Below are positions 11,977 through 23,547 of a DNA stretch of 64,000 nucleotides, in pieces. This DNA comes from Macrophomina tecta (taxonomy: Eukaryota; Ascomycota; Dothideomycetes; Botryosphaeriales; Botryosphaeriaceae), in the NCBI GenBank assembly GCA_024180945.1, contig JAKSGN010000043.1, positions 682,001 to 746,000 on the forward strand, in the 5' to 3' direction. The notes beneath the pieces are model-generated. The model had not been told where the DNA came from and made no database searches. It worked only from the letters and a program-made list of their open reading frames with translations. The position numbers and the translations under genes were made by a program. The first letter of the stretch is position 1. Each line of letters begins with the position of its first letter.

Positions 11977-12769
11977 TCAGTGTTCTTGCAATAAAGACAC
12001 AGCCTCAATGTTACCCTTTGCCTTGGCAAGTTCTCTGGCTGTCCTTCCCCTCGCATCCCTCAGCCCAGGGTCGGCACCCTTATCCAACAGGTACTTGACC
12101 ATTTCCACATGCCCAAGCCTCGTGGCAGTCTGGAGAGCTGTCCCAGTAGTGCCCCTTTCCCCGTCACTCCGTTCCTCGTCTGGAGCGGGCATGTCATTGA
12201 TATCTTCGGGAGAATGCTCAACCATAATCTTCAGCATATCAAGTCTTCCACCCATTGCAGCTCCCAGCAAGGCCTTGGATCCCTTGACTTGGGCGCCATG
12301 CGAGAGCATGAGCAAGAGCATGTCTGGTGTGTCGTGTGATACGGCCAAGTGCAGTGCTGAGTAGTAGGTGATTGCACGACCGAAGTTGGGATCGGCGCCC
12401 AACTCGAGGAGGAACTTGATGTAACTCAGAGGATGCCGTAGCATGGTTGCAAGCAGCAAGGGGTTCCCCGCGTACCGGCATTCGTGATTGATTTCTAGGC
12501 CAGCGTCGACCAGCGCCTGCATCACTGGAGGCGACTTACTCCTGACGGCAGCTTCCACGAAAGTCCGACGCCCGTAAAGACCATGCCCATCGGCCAGTAA
12601 ATGCCGAATAATGGGACGTGTGGCCTTTCACGATTGCTTTCAAGACCATGTCCCCCTGTTTTGGCGGGTCCGCGCACTGCGGCAGCATGGGAAACATCCG
12701 GTCAAGGCCGCCGTCGGCACATGCTTGAAGGACGTGTTCGCTCGACGGAGGAGTGGACGTATTCAGCAT
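11977..12769 (-). pseudogene. Ankyrin-repeat gene broken by a one-base frameshift
   Basis: Two overlapping minus-strand frames join into one ankyrin protein of about 263 residues. The 5' part (from 12769) reads MLNTSTPPSSEHVLQACADG and on to IVKGH. The 3' part (to 11977) continues RPIIRHLLADGHGL, then repeats such as SYIKFLLELGADPNF and HVEMVKYLLDKGADP, ending SLLQEH. The switch is at CAC-A-CGT around 12619, where one extra A moves the frame; no intron fits. Without that base it is a small stand-alone ankyrin protein like those flanking fungal NLR loci. It lies 486 bp upstream of the NLR on the same strand, so it may be a partner or a fragment of an older NLR. The rest of the frame is clean, so the lesion is young or an assembly error. 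Confidence 0.75.
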
Positions 12770-13159
12770 ATTGAGATTAAGGCCTGTGAATGGAAGCCGA
12801 AGATAGTGAGAGGAAGAAGTACGACGAGTCTTTTAAGTCCATCCGACCGCTGCGTCGTGACAGGCGGCTTTTGTGCGGCGCAGCCAGGCAGCGACAAGAG
12901 GTGTGCACAATACCAATCAACGTTTAAGGTGGGGATGTGGTTGTTTCAGCGCCGCATCTTGAAATAAATACCATCACCCAAACGCAAAATCTGCTCTACC
13001 GTTGCTCAATATTCTGCTAATGGAACTGATGGAGTAGGGAAAAAGGCAGGTGACGCATGAACTACTGGATGTTCATAACCATTTGGCTTGCACCGCCTTC
13101 ATTCGCAACCCACTGCCCTGAGTCTGAGCTGTACGTACTTTCTTGGCCCTACCAACAAC
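12770..13159. other. Divergent intergenic region
   Basis: About 390 bases between the minus-strand ankyrin gene and the plus-strand secreted-protein relic. It probably holds both promoters. No element is recognised. Confidence 0.4.
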
Positions 13160-13815
13160 ATGCACTTCAACGATAACAAGATAGCCTCTCTTACCGCTGT
13201 GGCAGCTGTACTCTCAGCAGGTTATGCAGCACCGACTGCAGGACCGAGGTATATACAATTTCGGACGGTCAGCCATCAGTTAATTTTCGCTATCTTTTAC
13301 CGTCCTACTTTGCTTCCAGAACTGGCTGACCAGCTCGACCGCATTCCGAGGCGTGATCTCGCAACCTACACAATCGCTGACGGTATTGACCCCAACTCTG
13401 CCAAATGTAAAACTCGGGTACGAATTTCTTTCAAGATCTAGCTGCCCAGTTGAATCTCGCACAAAATGATGCGGTGCCTGCAATGCTCGGGGCTCGGGAC
13501 GACGGCCTGCTTCTATCGAGGATTTCTACAGCTTCGCCGAGGAGCAAGGCGAGAAACATGGTGGCAAGCTCGTTTTCTGGGCTGCCACCAGCGCTGGGCG
13601 CGCCGCCGATTTTGCCAAGAAGCATAACCGCATTACTCTCCAGGAACCTCTCGCTAACAAATGGAAGAAGTTCCAGATGGAAAAGACCGATGGTGGGCAT
13701 TTGAACACTGCGGAAGACGCCGCATCAATGTTCTGACGGCCCTTATCTCGTGCCTTTTGCCGAGTATGCGCGGGATGAGGTTTGGATCCTGATCGATGGT
13801 GAGTCTGAGGACATA
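13160..13815 (+). pseudogene. Decayed small secreted protein gene
   Basis: An ATG at 13160 opens a signal-peptide-like sequence (MHFNDNKIASLTAVAAVLSA, then an AAP processing region) with a GTATAT donor at 13249. Coding character resumes downstream in different frames. 13320-13430 reads LADQLDRIPRRDLA in one frame. 13503-13735 reads IEDFYSFAEEQGEKHGGKLV, FWAATSAGRAADFAKKHN and GGHLNTAEDAASMF, then a stop. About 4 bases later GPYLVPFAEYARDEVWILID resumes in another frame. The conserved-looking FW...GRA..FAKK core resembles small fungal secreted proteins that I cannot name with confidence. At least two frameshifts, unexplained by normal introns, make this a probable relic. An unusual multi-intron gene is the alternative. 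Confidence 0.5.
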
Positions 13816-14114
13816 AGCACTAGTGGTCTCACGGACAATGGTCGTTCAGAGCGTAGCAACTGTTGGAGCCACGCCGAGAGACTCATGTTGGTGGCCAGTC
13901 TCCATTCTCGGAAGAGTCCGAAGGTCACGAAGATCAGGAAGTTCAACAGGCGTGGCGACGCTGATGGTGAGATCGCGACGATCTGAGGACGAGCTTGGAC
14001 TACCATGTTACCAAGTTTGAAAACACGCCATCGCCACTCACTTCTGTACTTAACTCCAAACTGACGATCTGATCCCTTCTACCCCTTCAGTCAAGATTCT
14101 TGTCCGCCATGCCA

Positions 14115-15521
14115 TTAGGTATGCAATCGATTATCTTCTGCACCAGCTGTGTTAGTCGGAGCTTGTCCGCCACATGGCTTCCAGGTAGCCTTGACGAGTC
14201 CATGGGTGCTGCATTCCCACTTCTCAAATTCCAGTTCAAAACCCGGATCCGCATCCGCGAAAAGCTTCTTCCAGTCGCTCTCGGTACGTTCCTTCCCGTT
14301 CACATTCATCAGCATGTTCAGATCCATATTCCTGAAGTCAACCGTCAGTCTCTTCGGCGTAGATTGCATCGACAGCATCAACACACCTTGCTTCTTTCTC
14401 CTCATACGCAGGCTTCGCCGTTTCTGGCAGGATGTTCTCGCACACCACCACCTTCGCTCCCGGCTCCAACGCCGGAACCAAGTTCCGCAGAATCTTGATG
14501 CCGGCCTGATCCGGCCAATCGTGCAAAATCTTCCGCAGAAAGTACACGTCCGCCCCCTTGACCGGCTGCTCCTCGAAGAAATCGTGCGCCTGAAACGCCA
14601 CCCGCCGCCTCCAGCGCTCCGGCAGCGCCGCCTCGCCGCCCTCGACCACCTCCGGGCGGTCCTGCACCACGAATCTCATCCGCGCCGTGCCGCGCGCCAG
14701 CTGCACGCTCACATGGCCCTGCCCGCCCCCGACATCCACAAACGTGCCGCCCCGCCCGTCAACCTCGGCCCATAGCGGGCTCTGCTCCAGCGCGTCCGGC
14801 CCCTGCACGAGCATCGCGGCGTCGCACCGCATCATCCCCGCGAAGCGCCGCATCATCACCGGATCGCGAGCCAACCGCGCGAACGACAGCTGCTCGCTGC
14901 CGGCGCGCAGCGCGGCCGCGGTTTGCGTGGGGTCGCGCGCGCCGGGCCACTTGTCGAGCGCGTCGAGGGCGTGCAGCGCGGTGGGCCAGAGCTCGGCGGT
15001 CACGAATTGCAGCATCCCGAGGGCGTCCGGGTCATCGCGGAGCAGACGGGAGAGCGACGTGTGGGCGACGGTGCCGGCGGAGGGCTCGTCGAAGATGCCG
15101 TTGGAGATGCCGTGGCGGAGGAGGCGGGCGAGGGTTTCTTCGTCGAGGCGCAGTTGGGCCGCGAGGTCATGTATGGGGATGCCGGCGTCGGGGACGTGCA
15201 GCGGGAGCTCGTAGCGGCCCGCGGCCTGGAGGCTAATGATTTCGATGGGCTGTGGGAGTGGCGGGTTTAGTTGCTGAGTGTGTGCAGGTTTGGTGGAGGG
15301 ACGGGAAAGTTCACCTTGAAGATCAGGTCGTGCAAGGTCTCCAGGGGTCCGAGCGACAGTCGTTCGAGGTCTCGGACTGCCTGAATGAGAGTTGCGCGGC
15401 TTTCGTAGTCTTTTTTGGCCATGTTCCTGAAGCCCACCTTGGAGTCGGCATCGAGGACGCCCCGTTGGTCAAGCTCTTTGGCTTTAGCCAAAATGGTCTC
15501 CGCCAAACCTGTAAGTGACAT
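14115..15521 (-). CDS. SAM-dependent O-methyltransferase (fungal secondary-metabolite type)
   Basis: Three exons: 15521-15315, 15249-14387, 14331-14115; 428 residues. Introns are 65 nt (GTGAAC donor, CTAAAC branch) and 55 nt. It transfers a methyl group from S-adenosylmethionine to a hydroxyl of a small aromatic substrate, as in the family containing sterigmatocystin O-methyltransferase. The N-terminal part is the helical dimerisation / winged-helix region. SAM motif I is DVGGGQG (241-247), and the catalytic-base motif RKILHDWPD gives His312. The C-terminus reads NMDLNMLMNVNGKERT then ESDWKKLFADADP, as expected. The length is typical of the family. No PKS, NRPS or P450 is seen nearby, so it is either a stand-alone enzyme or an orphan of a cluster. 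The substrate cannot be inferred. Confidence 0.88.
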
Positions 15522-17805
15522 TTCGAATTGTGTTTCTTTTCTTTTTCCCCCTTTGAAAAACCGAGAATGCTCCGCTCTACATGACGGTTAGGGGCTCTAG
15601 CCTTCTGAATTTGTACGCCCTCGTACTTGTTGATGTGGTGATACCCACTGAACCTTCCCCGCATTAAGCCTCCCGCATTAAGCTCCCCTCTCCAGCCATT
15701 GGCTGCAGCCAGTGCAGATATACAAATGCTTTGTAATAATATCACCCACTTCGGAATTAGTTACTTGATCAAGCCGGGAAAGTTTGTTGTGCATCCAAAA
15801 CTGAACGGTGTCTCGGTGATTTCGAAGGTTGGGCATACCCCGAGAGCGGTCTCAGAGTTGTCAGTCAGCCTGCTGTTGTATGGTGGATTCAAGCGGCATG
15901 TACAGTACATGCTTCCGAGACAGTTGATCCAGTTTCCGTAAGCTAGAGCCGGGATTGCTCAACCTCTCGCACGCTTCCTGGATCGGGGTTTTCCTTGAAA
16001 CTTCCCGAATTAGCCTATTCGTATATCACCAGGGTGGAACCTGCGCTCATGTTTATGCCGCATATATGTATCCTCACGTGAGAAATGGTACAGAATACTG
16101 AAAATGCTAGCCGTCTCCTTTAAATTTGCCGCAGCGGACGAATAATACGCTGCGGTGAGTACTCTGGAGGCCCGTTACCTAAGGCTACCCACTCATCCGT
16201 AGGTGTCCCGACGTCGTATTCTTCGAAACACCTCTGGTACGTCTTTCGCATCCAATTGCCGTCAGCTCTGTCGGTTCTCCGCGCATCTAAAGGCCAGAGC
16301 TGTAGGTCGATACGTCTGTCAGCCACATTCAGTATATCAATAGCCGCCAGGAGATGATATTCGCTGTTCTACTCTTCCTCGCCCAAGGGTATCGGTCAGG
16401 ACCTTCTTCTCATTCTCCAGAATCATCATGTATGGGACCAGAAGCACATGACTGGAGAAATGGAGACTGTGCAGAACGTGTAGGGAGAGAGAGAGGGAGG
16501 GAGGGAGGGAGTAGAGATTGATCAGCATACGCCGCTGATCTTGTACGCACGAGCGTGATGTGCATGCTCCGTCGTGACTGCTTGTCGAGCAGCTTAGTGG
16601 AAAGGGCGTTTCCAAATACAATGCTCTAGTTGCACATCAAACGTGCTGCGGACAAGACTGAACTGAAGTGCTTGCCATGTTACGATCGTTCAACGATGAG
16701 GTATGTAGGGTCAGATGGCCTTCTCGGGCGCTCGCAGTGGATGCGTGCCACAAGCGGCGGCCACAACTTTCGGCAGAGGCAGCAGAAACAGCAGCGCACG
16801 GTGTCGGCAGATCCGGCTCCAGCCGCTTGACCGCATGTCAGATGAGACGGCCAGGGATCGCAATCGCCCTGCTAAGCTCCCCCGAAGCCGGAGGCACATA
16901 TTATGGACCTTGAGGAGTTGGACACAACGCCCAGACTAAGGATGCGAAGCAGGACCGAAGACGAGGAGCTGGAGCGAGAAAAAATTGCTTGCCGAAAGCG
17001 CCCGCGTTCCAAGAAGGTTATCTGATCCGTCTTTAGCGGCTTGGCCGCTCCGTGTTGTTATGCATCTCCATCATCAGATCAGGCGCTCCAATCAGCTCGC
17101 CAAGAAATGCCAGGACAAATAGCTGCATGGACGCTGCAAAGGGGCAGGTCCCGCCCTGTGTGGCGCCGTGTGCTCCAATGATACGAGCCCTATGCCGACT
17201 CTCGACTCACGGCGATGATGAGAAGTCTTCGCCCAGGAATTGCTGGCGCAAGCTGATCAAGATAAGATCATCCGCTCCACCTCGAGTCTAGCCCGCGCCA
17301 TCTCCGGAGGTGTGGTGAGAAAAGGGGAATGTTTGTCTGTGGAAAGGGCGTATGAGTGTGGCCACGCCACATCGTCATGCAGCGCAATCCTCGCTTAAAC
17401 ATGTTTCTCGCCATTGTGTGCCTCTAGCTAATTGCTTTCTTTGCTCGAGATGATCTGCGCGCCCGCTCTCTTCCTCGCTGCGCCGCACTGATGAGGTTAC
17501 ATGCCCCACATCCTCTCAGCTCAGTTCCAAACACTCCCGCGCCAGCGCGCTGAACATCAAGCCCTCCCGCGCCGAGTACGTAATGGACATACTTCCCATC
17601 CGGCGCGTTTTCTGGTGCCTGGCCTACTGACATCGGAGACCGTCGGGGCCGTCCTGGCTTCAACTCTTCAAGGCGGGAACAATGGGGAACCTTCTCATTG
17701 GCCAACGGAGCCCTATTCGCGTCCTCATCCTGCTCCTCCGTGAAATGCTTTACACGTAGCCAGCCCCGTCCCATGGTGGATGGTAAAAAAGAAAAAAAGA
17801 AAAAA
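15522..17805. other. Intergenic, no gene recognised
   Basis: About 2.3 kb without a supported gene: the upstream side of the O-methyltransferase and the downstream side of the siderophore transporter. Short ORFs only. A (GGGA)n-like purine stretch lies at about 16488-16514. Confidence 0.5.
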
Positions 17806-19815
17806 TCAGAAAACATTTCCCTTCGTCTGCCGCACCTTCCTGACATTGATATCCCGCCAAATCAGCACGCACACAAACGCCACCGGCATGAAGCACACGC
17901 CCGCAATCAGCATCCTCCGCTGCACGAACCCGTACGCCCTGACGATGGCATCCCTCACGGGGCTGCCGACCGGATACGTCAGCTGCGTGACGATGCTGCC
18001 GTAGATGAGCGCGGCGTTGGCCTTCTCCGCCTCGGGCAGGTACTCGAGCATCTTCTGCGGCATCATGTTGGTCCAGATGGCGCCGGAGATGCTCTGGCCG
18101 ATGGCGCCGCCGATGCTCGTGAACATGGCCTCGAGCGCCAGCACCGCGGCGACCTCGTTGTGCGGCACGGCCGCCATGGCCGCGAGCTGCTCCGTCATGA
18201 CGAGCGTGCCGCCCGCGAACGCCGACAGGATCTGGCACATGACGACGTAGCCGATGTTGGTGCCCGGGTGGCGGAAGTGGATGAGCAGCGCGGTCGCGAG
18301 CGTGGAGATGGGCACCGCGACCAGGGCGAGCCACTTGAAGCGGCCGGTGTAGCGGATCATCAGCCCGGCGATCGGCCCCCAGAAGCAGGAGCCCAGCGTG
18401 TAGATGTTGACGATGTAGCCCGAGTCGCGGATGTTGAGGTTGTGCACCACTTGCAGGTACGAGCTGAAGTAGAGATCCCAGCAGCTGGAGACGCATTTGT
18501 CAATATATGGCCAGTGTGTCTGCCTGGGGACGAGCCTGCTTACTAGAAGGACACGAAGAGCGTTCCGCAGAGCACGCAGGCGGCGAGTACGGTGCGGTCC
18601 TTCATGTACTTGTAGGGAATGAAAGTAACGGGTGCGAAGAACTTCTCGTACAGAACGAAGACGACGACGAAGGCGAAGCCAAGCACCAGCATGGCGATGA
18701 TGTAGCCGGTGCTCCAACGGTTAACAGCAGCTCCGGCGAGCGTCAAGGGGACGAGGAGCAAGCACAAGCCGATGATCAGGAGCAGCTGCCCGATCACTGT
18801 GACTTGTCAGCACTACTTTCGGGCAATCTCCACGATGAACTTACGGTCAAACTCTCGGCAGTAGTAATAGATCGACTGGCCTGCCGTACGTCCGCTCGCG
18901 AGCCTTGGAGGGAGCAAGCCCTTCTTCTTCGCGACGCTGTTATTGTACATGAACATGCCAGCAACTGGAGCTGCGATGAACGGGAGAATGATGGCAAAGG
19001 ATCCAAAAGCCCACTGCCAGCTGCTGCGCTCATAGAAAAGCTGAGCGATGGCGGGACCGGCAAAGACGTTTGCAATGAACGGCGTCGAGTTAATGCCGTA
19101 GAAAATCATTCGGTTCCTGAGCGATGTCATGTCGGCGAGGAAGACATTGATGACGTATCCCATTCCGTTGTAGCCGACCCAGTAGATGCACTGGAGCGGT
19201 CAGCGCTGTTGGCGGTAGCATTCTGGGCTGCCGCACTCACCTGAGAAGCAGCGTACGTCTCGACGTTCTTGCATGCATCCATCATGATCAGGCCGACGAC
19301 CGTCAGAAGAGTCATCAAAATGAAGCCCTCCACACGGCCCCAGATGTCGATGATCTTGCAAATGGGAAACTTGGACACTCCGGCAATGACACTGGAGAGG
19401 ACCTGGGTCGTCGCGATCAGAGAATGCTGGGAGAAAGCGCTGGTCACGTATATTCCCAAGTTTCCAGTAATTTGTTGTTGCATGGAGTTGACGAACGAAC
19501 AAACATAGATCCTACTCTCCATCAGTAACCGCTGTATCAACCTCACCGCGGAACTTACAGAACAGCAGTGATAAAGAGCGTCTTCATCGTCCACGCCTGG
19601 GTGATGGCCTCGACACGCTTGACACCATCTTGAATGCGGACGCTTTCCTCATCGCTACTCGCATCGCCGTCGACGATATGTTCGTTGGGTTCTTTCTTTT
19701 CGTCGGAGTGCGGAGGATCAGGCCTCAATTCCCGAAGATCGGTTGGCCCCGTAGGCGGCGGCATGGGTGGCATAATTTCCACGGCGCGCTGCTCTTCGGG
19801 CGGAACAAGTCCCAT
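17806..19815 (-). CDS. Siderophore iron transporter (MFS, SIT/ARN family)
   Basis: Five exons: 19815-19559, 19511-19241, 19190-18845, 18796-18544, 18484-17806; introns 47-59 nt, all phase-consistent; 601 residues. It imports ferric siderophores at the plasma or vesicle membrane by proton symport. Residues 1-80 are an acidic, proline-rich cytoplasmic tail, as in fungal SITs. About 14 membrane helices follow, with family features such as SFVNSMQQQITGNLGIYVTS, the KIIDIWGR loop after the second helix pair and VGYNGMGYVIN. The C-terminal half contains FYCWDLYFSSYLQVVHNLN and ends RKVRQTKGNVF. The length matches the family (~600). No siderophore-synthesis gene is in the window, so it may scavenge foreign siderophores. 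The start was chosen as the first ATG of the conserved acidic tail; the frame is open further upstream. Confidence 0.92.
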
Positions 19816-20718
19816 GATGATAGCAATGAAGAGCCAAGGGCTCGAATGGGCGACGGGGATGCAGGGGAGAAAGGAAGAGGAAGATCGGCAAGGGTGGGTG
19901 GTTACTGCATGAGTGCTGGTGGGGAGCGCACGGGAGATGTGATTATGTACGGCGGCATCGGGAGAAAGAGGTGCATTTGGTCGAACCGCAGACTCACGGC
20001 CGAGAGGCGAAAAGAGATGGTGTCCGCCTGGACAAGGTCTCGGTGCTATTGGGCCGGGGCGGAGACCCCATTCTGCGTGGTGGTCTTGGCCGTGGCTACC
20101 GTGCCCCCCCGACTTCGCTCGCGACCCGAACTGCGGCTTTCCCCGCCTTGGGAGGTGGAGCTGTCCATGCAAACGTTCCCTTATATGCAGCCGCTTTTCC
20201 CTGTCTTTCTGCTCATCCGGAGCGGCCACGTCTAAAGTAGTGAAGAACCAAAAATACTGCCACGCATGCCGATCCACAGTCCCGGCCAATATCCACCTGC
20301 CGTCCAAATCGATGAGCTTTAACGTCTGTGCTCCATTGAAAAGCATTTCGGTCTCTTTGCACCGACATGAGCCTTATCCATAGCACTGGAACCCAGCCGA
20401 TGGCCATATGGAGCCGATCAGCACAGGCCCTCGCCACACAAGTTTTACTTGCAGGCCTAGACTGGGCGAGGCGGTGGCTGAAATATTCCCTCCGATGGTC
20501 CGCAGCCGATTAGCCGCGCGTGTGAAGAGGTTGGGTACTTGGGGAGTTTTGCAGCGCGATGACAGCTGCTGCTCTATTGCTGGGGCACGAGAACCCGTCG
20601 GGAGTATCCATAGCACGAACGGGATAAAATAAACTGGCTACCTTGGCATTTCTGTAGGGTTTATGCATGCCAGATGCAGTACTTCGACCGGGCGGAACCC
20701 AGGTTCCCCTCCCGCGCT
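19816..20718. other. Promoter region of the siderophore transporter
   Basis: About 900 bases between two co-oriented minus-strand genes. Iron regulation of such transporters normally uses GATA-type sites. I see isolated GGATAA cores (for example near 20372 and 20620) but no strict extended SreA-type site, so I do not call one. Confidence 0.4.
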
Positions 20719-21768
20719 CTACTGATAGCGATCAAAGGCCTCATAGAATCCCTCCATCCTCCACCTCCACGCCTTAAACAACTCGCCCGTCTCCTCCGGA
20801 TGCGTAGTGTTCCACCATTTGTCGTGCAGCATCCGCACACCGTGGTCAATGTCATTCTGACTGGGATACTGCACGTTCCAGATGGGATCCAGCTTCGTCC
20901 ACAGCATGTTCCCCAGCTCCTGATGCACCCAATTCAGCAAACCCTGCTCCGGCAATCCCGGATCGAAGGCGCCAGGCTGATCGAGAAACCACTTGTAGTA
21001 CTTGAAGATCTCCCTCCCCGGCCGGAACACCATCAGCCCAGCATTGAAGAACCACGGATTGGGCAGGTCCTTCGGCACGTGCACCGGCGGGAAGTCATGG
21101 CCCTCGTTGATCTGGGTGATGGCAGCCATGACGTACGAGTCGGGCTCGGGCGGGCCCTTGACGTTGCTGTTCGGGTTCTTCTTGGTCTTGCATTCGCGCA
21201 CGGCGGGGTCGTCGAAGAGGCCGTCGATGGGCTGCGTGAGGACCATGTCGGCGTCGATGAAGGCGATCAGGCCGAATTCCTCGCGCTCCCACATGCGCAG
21301 CTTCGTCATCACGTCTGACCAGCGGTCCTCCGTTGGATTGACCCAGTCGGCTCCCAGGTGCTCGAGCTCGACGACAGTGGCGCCGTCCATCTCCAGGCGT
21401 TGCCTTTTTTGGGGGGAGACTGACTCTGCCACGAACACGACGAACGGAATGAGCGTGCGCAGCCGCGTTTCCGGAGCATGCAGTAGTTGGTAGGTGAGCA
21501 TGCGGGTCGCGATGAAGTAATTGTCGTCCGCATCGTCGGGATGGGCGTTTGGTGGCGAGGTGAGGTATGTTGCAAACACTCGGTCGAACTTCAGCTGCTT
21601 TGAAGACCCGTCCGGAACGTGGAAGAGCTTGTGCGCTGCTTCCGGAATGTCTCTGATGGTCTCGTAAAGGGTCACAGCCGTGAGTGCGAGGAAGGCGAAG
21701 ACCACGCACGTCAGTGTCAGACCAAGGAGCCGCAGGTGGTTTGGTGCCAGCATCGTGGGACGAAGCAA
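20719..21768 (-). CDS. Glycosyltransferase family 8-like type II membrane protein
   Basis: Intronless, 349 residues. A short cytoplasmic N-terminus is followed by a signal-anchor helix (about 12-34), then a lumenal catalytic domain, as in Golgi glycosyltransferases. The metal-binding DxD motif is IAFIDADMVLTQP (D172, D174), the hallmark of glycogenin/GT8 nucleotide-sugar transferases. Other typical pieces are PNPWFFNAGLMVFRPG, the acceptor-side loop QGLLNWVH and HDKWWNTTHPEE, with a His-Lys-Trp motif near the C-terminus. Fungal relatives are often annotated as glucose N-acetyltransferase-like or glycogenin-like. Donor and acceptor cannot be told. A second in-frame ATG (codon 6) is an equally possible start. 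Confidence 0.85.
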   Translation of the reverse strand: MLRPTMLAPNHLRLLGLTLTCVVFAFLALTAVTLYETIRDIPEAAHKLFHVPDGSSKQLKFDRVFATYLTSPPNAHPDDADDNYFIATRMLTYQLLHAPETRLRTLIPFVVFVAESVSPQKRQRLEMDGATVVELEHLGADWVNPTEDRWSDVMTKLRMWEREEFGLIAFIDADMVLTQPIDGLFDDPAVRECKTKKNPNSNVKGPPEPDSYVMAAITQINEGHDFPPVHVPKDLPNPWFFNAGLMVFRPGREIFKYYKWFLDQPGAFDPGLPEQGLLNWVHQELGNMLWTKLDPIWNVQYPSQNDIDHGVRMLHDKWWNTTHPEETGELFKAWRWRMEGFYEAFDRYQ

Positions 21769-23547
21769 TCAAGAAGAGAGCGAAGACGGACGGTATACAT
21801 GAAATCGCGCGCGCGGGAGAGAAATTAATCTTACGGGGGTTTGCAGCTTATATGTCTTTGGCCGACCGCCAAGACTTCTCACACACTCGACTTTCAACAA
21901 CTTTCGCACCCTTTCGTATCTAGTTTTCCGTAACAGCACCCTCTTTTCCTTGTTATTAAAAAAATGGCTTTCCTGTAGTCGTTCTTAGTACTACTATACT
22001 TTCTACCCTTTTTCCTAACGAAAAAGAACTTGATTTTGTCGTGCTCCTCCCGCTAAGACTAGGTAAAAATCGAATACTTTTAAGATATTCTATCTACTCT
22101 CCTATTTCTAGAAATTTTTAGAACACTAACTAGATGTTTAAAATATGGAGACTTAGGTCTATAAGTACGCTTAATTTTATATATATGTAGTAATGTGTTG
22201 GTGAGTAATCAAGTGTTTGTGATTTCGAAGTTGCGGAGTGGTGATGGAAGTTTTAAAAGTTCGCTACTGCCAGATAAGCTGCAAAAACCCGGCATTAGAT
22301 CCGGCACCACGATCCGGCAGGAGCTCACAAGCGTGAAACCAGGCCTCACACGATGTGCCATACCGAAGCTTTGCTCGCAAGCAACATTCCAGGGAGCCCG
22401 GACCCCGAAGCCTTAACCTGCGAGCGTCTTTGGCAAATACCGCGGACGATCGCTCGTATCGGCATGGGGATACCGCACTGCCTTGCTCTCGCTTCTGCAA
22501 GTCCCAGTGTGGGACTGACCGTGCCGCAATCCTTCAAGCGAGCCTGTCCTCAGCTGCCATCACTTTGCCGTCGAAAGAACCCAAGGCCCACAGCGGGCTG
22601 TAGCCACTCGCCAGCAACCCAAAGCGTCGCCCGCCGCCACGCTCTCGGGAGGGATATTCTGGTTTGAGCTTACTGTACTGCCCAATAGTGCAGGTACTTC
22701 CGCCGAGGCGGAGCGCCCATTTCGCCGCGGAATGAATCCGGTCGTGGTCCATCGTCAGCTGATAATCGACTAGATCCGAGCAATCGCCACCGCCCACCAC
22801 ACCCAACATTCCTCCGTCTGTGCCAATGTGGGCGTCCGCGTCACGGGTGAGCTGGCGGATCAGATAACCTTATCAGGACCGCTTTCCGCTGGCCGTTTCG
22901 TGGCACGAGCTGGCCGAGCCCGCACTCTTCAATTCCACAACTTTCGGGGCCCATCCTTAGGAAAAAAAAAAGGACAAAAAAAAAAACACTAGTAAATTGC
23001 CGCGGGTGATCGATCCCTTCTGTCAACAAACCTCTTGCTTCCATCATCTGGTGATCTGTCCCTACCAACCACATCCACCATCGGCTGTTTCTGTAGCAGT
23101 TGGTTCTGTCGAATTCGGCGGATCGTATAGAATCCGCTTTTTCAAGCTGGGGCAATCGATTTGGTTAGGCTACGGCGTAGTTGGTTCGATGTTGAATGTC
23201 CCGGCAACGTCTTTTGCCCAGCCACTGCGGTTGACGCCGGAAGGTCTCGGGGGATCGTAGGCAAACGCTGTCCCGGAGTCCGGGCAAGCAGGAGAAGTAG
23301 GCGAGGTCGACGCATTTCTCGACCACAGCACAAGCTCGTAAGCCGGTCCTACTTTTCCAGCCCGAGTGTTGTTCTTCCAAAAGGAGATCTCTGCAGCCGC
23401 CACTGCCCGCACACATCCTCCTCCCTGAAAAGAAGCCCAGTCGTATTCTTCTGTGATATCTTATTCCATATTGTACAGTCATTCGTCTTCGTTCATCCGC
23501 ATCCACACGTAAGAAAAACACATGCACAAAACCAAACCCCCGCCATC
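21769..23547. other. Intergenic with an AT-rich island
   Basis: Upstream region of the GT8-like gene and 3' flank of the acyltransferase. 21930-22260 is markedly AT-rich against GC-rich surroundings. The rest has only short ORFs. Poly(A)-rich runs occur at about 22961-22988. Confidence 0.5.
21930..22260. other. AT-rich island
   Basis: About 330 bases dominated by A/T, with long A and T runs, TTTTAAGATATT-type segments and TATATATATG. Flanking genes are GC-rich with abrupt edges. This is typical of a RIP-degraded transposon remnant in ascomycetes, but no ORF or terminal repeat is visible to prove it. Confidence 0.5.

Noticed and set aside
17698..18546. 282-codon plus-strand ORF and 248-codon minus-strand ORF over the transporter
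   Set aside because: Frame shadows of the real transporter exon, rich in Arg/His/Ala without motifs.
14115..19815. Secondary-metabolite cluster made of O-methyltransferase and siderophore transporter
   Set aside because: They are separated by 2.3 kb of empty DNA, and no synthase, P450 or regulator accompanies them. Proximity alone is not enough.
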